Source: Xylogone sp. PMI_703 (Eukaryota > Ascomycota > Leotiomycetes). Taken from it: a DNA stretch of 64,000 nt. Made by a program: the position numbers and the translations under genes. This document shows, piece by piece, positions 58,572 to 64,000 of this stretch. The first letter of the stretch is position 1. Each line of letters opens with the position of its first letter. The stretch spans positions 5,766,001-5,830,000 of the forward strand of contig JAJTUQ010000002.1 in the NCBI GenBank assembly GCA_021399445.1. Reading direction: 5' to 3'. Below the pieces are notes generated by a model. The model was given only the letters and a program-made list of their open reading frames with translations, made no database searches and was not told the DNA's origin.

Positions 58572-59939
58572 ACCTTATCGCTGTTGATTGTTTGTCTGAC
58601 GAAGCCACAAGATGCACTCTAGATGGCGAGATCAGCGGATCTACAAGCCCCCGGTGCCTGGCCTTCCAGCGACGATAAAGTAAGGTACGGGAAGAGATAC
58701 GCCAGGGAGGACCTTGCGCGTACAAGGTGGTTATTCTATCCTCCTTGATGACTTGAAGAACGTTCTATTCTTTCTTTCCAGGTGACATTCTGCAAAGATT
58801 GAAGAGATAGTGAAATGGAACTGGACTCTGCGAGCATGGATCACACGACTGTCTGATCACGAGTATCTCATGATACTAGTGCTTATTAAATCGAGAAGTC
58901 CGAAGGAAAATGAACGAAACCTCATGAATTTGGCGCCTTTGATGCCAACTTGTCAATTTGAGACTTGGGAAGCCATAGAGAGCCGAACCTCATTATGGGA
59001 ATATCCGAGGTACAGGAGCCACACGAGGTACATCAAATATGCCACTGTTGGTGTTATGCCCAAGCATCTGATCGGATGGTCCATCCGAGTGTATTTGATT
59101 CTAGCCTCGAACATTATACGCGTTTATCAATAGCATAGCCTTACGTCGACTTGCCAGCTCAAAGCGTAGAGCACTACCAGCTCGTAAATAGACAAGAATT
59201 GTCAACTATCTTGGCCCACCAACACTGGTAGTCTTCTATTACTGGCGGAGACCCCTCCCGTTAACCCGCAGAAGAGGACCGAGTAAACCTGGGGTTTTGG
59301 AACGGGTCTGCTGCACGTCGGCAAAGAAATGCAGCTCGTCAAGTCGCTCCATTGGCAAATACCCCATTGTAGCCCTTGCTGATGAGCGGCTGTGGGTTTA
59401 CGATGTGCGCGACGATTTTGCTTTGGGATTGGCGTTAAGTGTGTGCAGATTTGCCCCTGGGAGGGACCTTCCTCATAGGCGGCGCGGCGCGGTTTTGTTG
59501 TGAAAAGGGCCATTCTCCTCCGCAGTCCCATTTAGGCATACGGGCCAAGCATGGTCGGGTTCCGCTGGTGCAGCGTTGCAGATTTGGGAAACATGGGGAA
59601 GAAATCAGGAGCACACAGAAACCAAACCCCAAGATTCCAGGATTGGCTATCACTAGTAAGGCTCGCATCCATGGATTGCACACACGACCAGGCCAAGGGT
59701 TGCAATATGCGTTGCAACACCACCTCAAGCTGATCGTGTCCATGTCCGGCCCACCACGCGCATCCAGACCCTTTCATGTATATAAAGATGTTACATTCCG
59801 CCACCTGGATTGCTTGCGAGCGATTCTTTTCCCCATCGGCCGCGAATTGCAGTTGCTTCCTTTACCAGGAGCAAGAGCAAGATAAAAGGAATCTTGGTCG
59901 AGACTTTTTCTCCCTTCCTCACCAACCATCGCCGCAGCA
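58572..59939. other. Intergenic, about 1.4 kb, sugar transporter promoter
   Basis: No supported gene. Overlapping ORFs on both strands around 59200-59890 look like compositional shadows. The last 160 bp contain a TATA element and a pyrimidine-rich tract, as expected for a strongly expressed fungal gene. Confidence 0.55.
59779..59787 (+). promoter_or_regulatory. TATA box of the sugar transporter gene
   Basis: TATATAAAG lies about 160 bp before the ATG at 59940. A CT-rich tract (CTTTTTCTCCCTTCCTCACC, near 59903-59924) follows just ahead of the start codon, a common core-promoter arrangement in filamentous fungi. Confidence 0.5.
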
Positions 59940-61744
59940 ATGGCAGATATTTCCGAGAAGCAAGATGTCATCGTCGAGCACCACAACTCGCACGACTCAG
60001 CGCTGGATAAGCATGCTGTTACTAGCAAGCTCATGCAGGGCGACGACAACTTTGCCCAGGCAATGCTGAAGGAACCGCCCGTTCCCTGGAGTTGGATTGC
60101 GCTACAACTCTACTTATTCTCCGTCATCGGGTTTTTCTGTTCCACATCTAACGGTTTCGATTCATCGCTTTTTGGCAGCTTGCTTGCAAATGACAAATTC
60201 AAGGATTTCATGAGCGTAGGAAACGTCGGTATTGGTGCTGGTATTGTCACCTCCATGTCTCAAATCGGTGGTGTCGCCGCCCTGCCTTTCATCGGTCCGG
60301 CGATCGATACCTGGGGTCGAAGAGGTGGCATGTTTATTGGAGGTTTAGTCATTGTGATCGGTGTGATTATCCAGGGAACCTGTGTCTCTAATCACAATGT
60401 CCACCAATTCATGGGTGGCCGTTTCTTTATGGGTATGGGTGTCAACATTATCTCTGCTGCTGGCCCTTGCTACGTTGTTGAGATCTCTCACCCAGCGTAC
60501 CGTGGAGTTGTAACAGCTCTCTACAACGTGTTTTGGTGAGTCCATGAATTCTTTTGAATTGAAATTCCTCAAAAGTTAAAGCCATGTCGCTAACAAGATT
60601 CTCCAAGGCCCGTTGGTGCTATCGTTGCCTCTGGCTCAAACTCGGGCTCAATCAACCGTGCCGGTAACAGTTCGTGGCTTATTCCCCTCTGGCTGCAACT
60701 CCTCTTTCCCGGCCTCGTTGTTGTCTTCGCCTGGCTCATCCCCGAATCTCCTCGATGGAACTATACCAATGGCAAAGCTGAGAAAGCCAAGCAATTTCTC
60801 ACCAAGTATCATGGAAATGGTAACCCAGATTCTGAGTGGGTTAGGCTTCAAATGTGGGAGTATGAGACGCACTTGGAACTCGAGGGCTCTGACAAGCGTT
60901 GGTGGGACTACAGAGCTCTCTTCCGTAACCGGGCCTCTGTCTACCGTCTCATGACCAACTGTTTCACTGCCATCTTTGGACAATGGGCTGGTAACGGTGT
61001 TGTCTCGTACTTCCTCAGTGGTGTTCTTGACACAGCTGGTATCTCTGACTCCACCGAGCAATCCCACCTCTTCGTCATCATGAACGCTGTTCAGATCGTT
61101 ATTTCTGCTCTCGGCTGCATGTTTGTTGACCGTTTCGGCCGTCGTCCTCTGCTCATCTGGGTTAATGTCGGTTGTTCTATTTGCTGGATTGGTGTCACAG
61201 CTGCTTCTGGCATCCAAGCTAGTAAGCATGACAAGGCCTCCTCTGCTGCTACTGTCGCCCTCATCTACATCTTCCAAGCTGTCTACTCCTTCGGATGGAC
61301 ACCTCTTCAAGCCCTCTACCCTGTTGAGGTACTCTCCTTCGAGATGCGAGCCAAGGGTATGGCTTTCTCTAGCTTGTTCGTTAGTGTCGGTACTCTGATC
61401 AATCAATTCGGATTCCCGGTTGCGTTGAAGAATATTCAGTGGAAGACGTATATTGTCTTCATCGTATGGTGCATGGTGCAAGCTACGTTCATCTATTTCT
61501 TCATGCCTGAGACTAAGAACCGCACTGTAAGTTCTCTTCTATATTTGACTCCCTTGCTTTATGTAAGCCATTTGCTAACAGACTATTCCTGCAGCTCGAG
61601 GAACTTGACGAGATCTTCCACCAGCCCAATCCCCGCAAGGCGTCTACTCAGAAGAAGAAGTTCGAGCTCGATGCTAATGCGAATATTGTTGGTGTCAAGG
61701 TCGTTAAAAATAGGGCAGAGGGAGAGGAAGAGAGCAGGGTTTAA
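59940..61744 (+). CDS. MFS sugar transporter (sugar porter family)
   Basis: Proton-linked hexose or disaccharide permease of the plasma membrane. 554 aa; exons 59940-60535, 60608-61526 and 61595-61744 (1665 nt). Sugar-porter signatures are all present: FCSTSNGFDSSLFGSLL in helix 1, AIDTWGRRGGMF, GGRFFMGMGVNIISAAGPCY, VVVFAWLIPESPRWNY (PESPR motif), VDRFGRRPLLIW and YFFMPETKNRTLEELDEIF (PETKNRT motif). The hydrophilic N-terminus has about 50 residues. The VEISHPAYRGVVTALYNVFW segment is close to fungal lactose/galactose-permease-like and hexose-transporter-like carriers. Codon use is strongly C-ending compared with the island genes, suggesting high expression. Confidence 0.95.
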
Positions 61745-64000
61745 TGAAAGTACCAGGTGGCATAGAAAAGGGAACGGGGTTGTAACTCGTATGACTATGC
61801 CAGTTTACGGATGTGTCGGATTTCCACATGTTTGGATCCATCTATAAGACTTCTCTATATATAATTAGTTATCATATCTGCAGTATATATTTGATGAGTA
61901 AATGTGTATGAAGACAGGAGCCCATAATTATCAAGCTTTCAGCTCACAATCTGGACCGCTCTACTCTCTATATACTACACGCCTACGTATGCATCCTTTT
62001 GCCAAGAAGCTCTAGGCTCCAGGACGAAGGGTACGAAAACGAATACGGCGTACGAATAACCAATCTCAGGAGCAGCGGGTAAATAGGACGCTCTTTTAAC
62101 CTATTATATCAAATGCTTCGGCCTAGGTCATACGTGTGTATGTGCAATGTATGCGGCCTTAATTAAAACCGGTAACTACCGTATGAGGGGCATTTTGTGA
62201 GCAGGTAAAGTGGCTTAGAGACGTAAGACAGTATGGTCTTGATCTGTTCCGGAGCTTCCGGTGAGATTGGATTGCTGATATATTTACATATGTTGGTAGA
62301 TTAAGAGAAGTTATGCTGTTGTTTGGAGATTAGACTCGCATGTTGTGGAATATATTAGAATCCTGAGTAGTCAATGAGTATACTCTTCTTACACTGATAG
62401 TAATGACGGCTAATACACTGGTTATGATACACTGGTTATGGAAGGGCACTTATCATATAGGGACATCCTATAATATCTCTATTATGGATATATAGCTGTT
62501 TCCGAGGACTTAAGGTTGGGGTATCATATTCTTGGCTGCTCTGGCATTACCGGGAAAGGTCACGGCTTTGTTGTATCTTCAAGATTGTCTTCATGTAAAT
62601 AGGATCACTCTTAGGCATTATCGTATAATACTACTTTGTCTTTAATTATCGATGTCGATACTAATCCGTAATACTATTATTTGGCTTGCTTGTATCTCAC
62701 ATTGCTGGTACTCGAATTTTGTTTCATGAATCCAGGCAGTGAGGTAATGGGACGTTTTCGTATTGCACTCGCATTGAGCTGTAGGCGTCTGCTCAAATGC
62801 TAGCACTTTACAAGGTAGCTGGTCATATCCCAGCGGAACAGGATACCAACTTAAGGTTATCTTATCTGACCCTGTTCAATTGTTGCCAATGTGTCAAAAA
62901 CGGAACAGATCTCCTGAGAGGTTCCTGTGGCTGTATCCGAAGTTCCCGTGGAGTCCGCTGTGGAGAAGCCTCCGTAGTACGGTCGCATCGAGTTTGTCTG
63001 CGGGTAGTGGCATATGGCACTGTCATTGCAGCTGCGGCTACTATTCCTGTACTACTGATACCTCTGTTCCTATGATAGCTTCCGCAGGGTGATGCTGATG
63101 AATAAGGGGTTAAATCTTCTTTGTTCTCTCGGCGTGACTCAAGACCAACCGGGAGTGATTAGTCCGGCTGACTGGGCGAATCTAGCGCAGCTCCAACTGG
63201 AGCATGCCAAGATAAATAGCTCCACGACCACAACTTTAAAACAACCTCAGTATCCTTCGAATGTCTATGCTTCATAGTTTTCCATGATGCGGATATATCG
63301 CGGAGATAGTAACTTGAGAAACTCTTCTGAGTCAATTCCAGGTCGACATGGTGGGAGCAAGTGGCGCAACCGCTTATTGGAAGGACGTAGATACAGTGGA
63401 CGGTGAGCAGTCGACATCTTCACACCTTTAGTTGGAGTTGAAATAATACCATGAACTACACTCTGTATTGCTACCTACTGATTGTTTCCCATTTCTAGCT
63501 CATACTTTATTCAAGTCCATGCAAGGTAATGAAAGAAACAGAGAAAAGGAGCTATTGTAACATGACCCGCATCCGACGCTAGAAAGCATGGTGCGGCAAG
63601 CATCAGCATGCTGATAGCTAAAGTGGGCGACATAACATACGAGACAATCGATCATCGATCATCCATCCTTGGCTCTGGGACAATCGCTATCTACGCTCAC
63701 GCTTTGCATTTCTGTTTGTCCTAGCAAGCACCTTCTCCATGTGAACAGCTCGTGGCAAGCGCATCCGTCTTTGAGGTAAAGACATGCTGGTACATGGACC
63801 TGTTCCGCTTCAGCATTAGGTGGATCCGCGCTCTTCCTTCAAGCCCATCATGTTTACTAACCAGCATCTATCCAGACACAGTCCACATCGCCGAGGAAGC
63901 TTCCCGATTGCATTCTGCTTAACGAATGATTCTTTCTCCCTTAGGTGGGTGCTTCCCGACGAGCTGGGAATTAGATCGAAGCAGTTGGCGCCAGATACTC
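61745..64000. other. Gene-poor right end, about 2.25 kb
   Basis: 3' region of the sugar transporter followed by AT-rich DNA to about 62.7 kb. ORFs at 62797-63075 and 62880-63092 have no recognisable domain. A short direct duplication of ATACACTGGTTATG occurs near 62414-62441. The last 600 bp are less AT-rich and may approach another gene outside the window. Confidence 0.5.

Noticed and set aside
60648..61481. 277-codon minus-strand ORF
   Set aside because: Complete overlap with the central exon of the sugar transporter, which has unmistakable family motifs. Highly charged, unrealistic protein; a shadow.
62797..63092. Overlapping 92- and 70-codon plus ORFs at the right end
   Set aside because: Two frames open over the same bases without conserved features; cannot be supported as genes.

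Overview
The window is genomic DNA of a filamentous ascomycete (Pezizomycotina type). Nearly every gene is split by introns of about 46-110 nt with GT...AG borders and CTAAC/CTGAC-like branch points. The gene families are typical of these fungi: Zn(II)2Cys6 regulators, UstYa/DUF3328, DUF3176, DUF2985, Pth11-like rhodopsin-domain proteins and DHA1/sugar MFS transporters. The species cannot be named from the sequence. I joined exons by hand on reading frame and family conservation. For all genes called intact the joined exons add up to a whole number of codons.

Layout. 1-5.2 kb: partial Old Yellow Enzyme, D-2-hydroxyacid dehydrogenase and PuuE-like polysaccharide deacetylase, all on the minus strand. 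6.5-10.5 kb: two decayed plus-strand genes, an isocitrate-lyase/PEP-mutase superfamily gene with two in-frame TAA codons and a DUF3176 membrane protein gene with an in-frame TAG and no ATG. 12.7-14.4 kb: secreted type-B carboxylesterase. 14.6-36.2 kb: a dense metabolic island holding a Zn2Cys6 regulator, M20 amidohydrolase, SDR, a C2H2+Zn2Cys6 regulator with a damaged splice acceptor, glyoxalase I, MFS transporter, SDR, class III CoA-transferase, dienelactone hydrolase, Baeyer-Villiger-type monooxygenase and UstYa-family protein. A further SDR lies at 37.5-38.6 kb. 40.6-49.4 kb: Pth11-like membrane protein, relic of a surface protein, secreted SMP-30-like beta-propeller protein, a broken LolA-like gene and a family-1 glycosyltransferase. 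50.2-54.5 kb: secreted M28 aminopeptidase and DUF2985 membrane protein. 54.5-64 kb: long gene-poor stretches around one poorly supported minus-strand gene and an intact sugar transporter.

How the genes may work together. The island from about 14.6 to 36 kb has no PKS, NRPS, terpene synthase or visible RiPP precursor. Its enzymes would suit ring opening and activation of a cyclic ketone or lactone: SDRs for alcohol/ketone steps, a BVMO for ketone to ester, a DLH for lactone opening, a CoA-transferase for acid activation, an M20 enzyme for amide cleavage and an MFS carrier for transport. A 16-bp motif close to TCGGAGTTCAAAGTGG recurs, in either orientation, in intergenic regions of this island. 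It is a good candidate for the binding site of a cluster regulator.

The window also contains several otherwise well-preserved genes that carry one or two disabling changes (nonsense codons, a lost splice acceptor). This points to recent gene loss.
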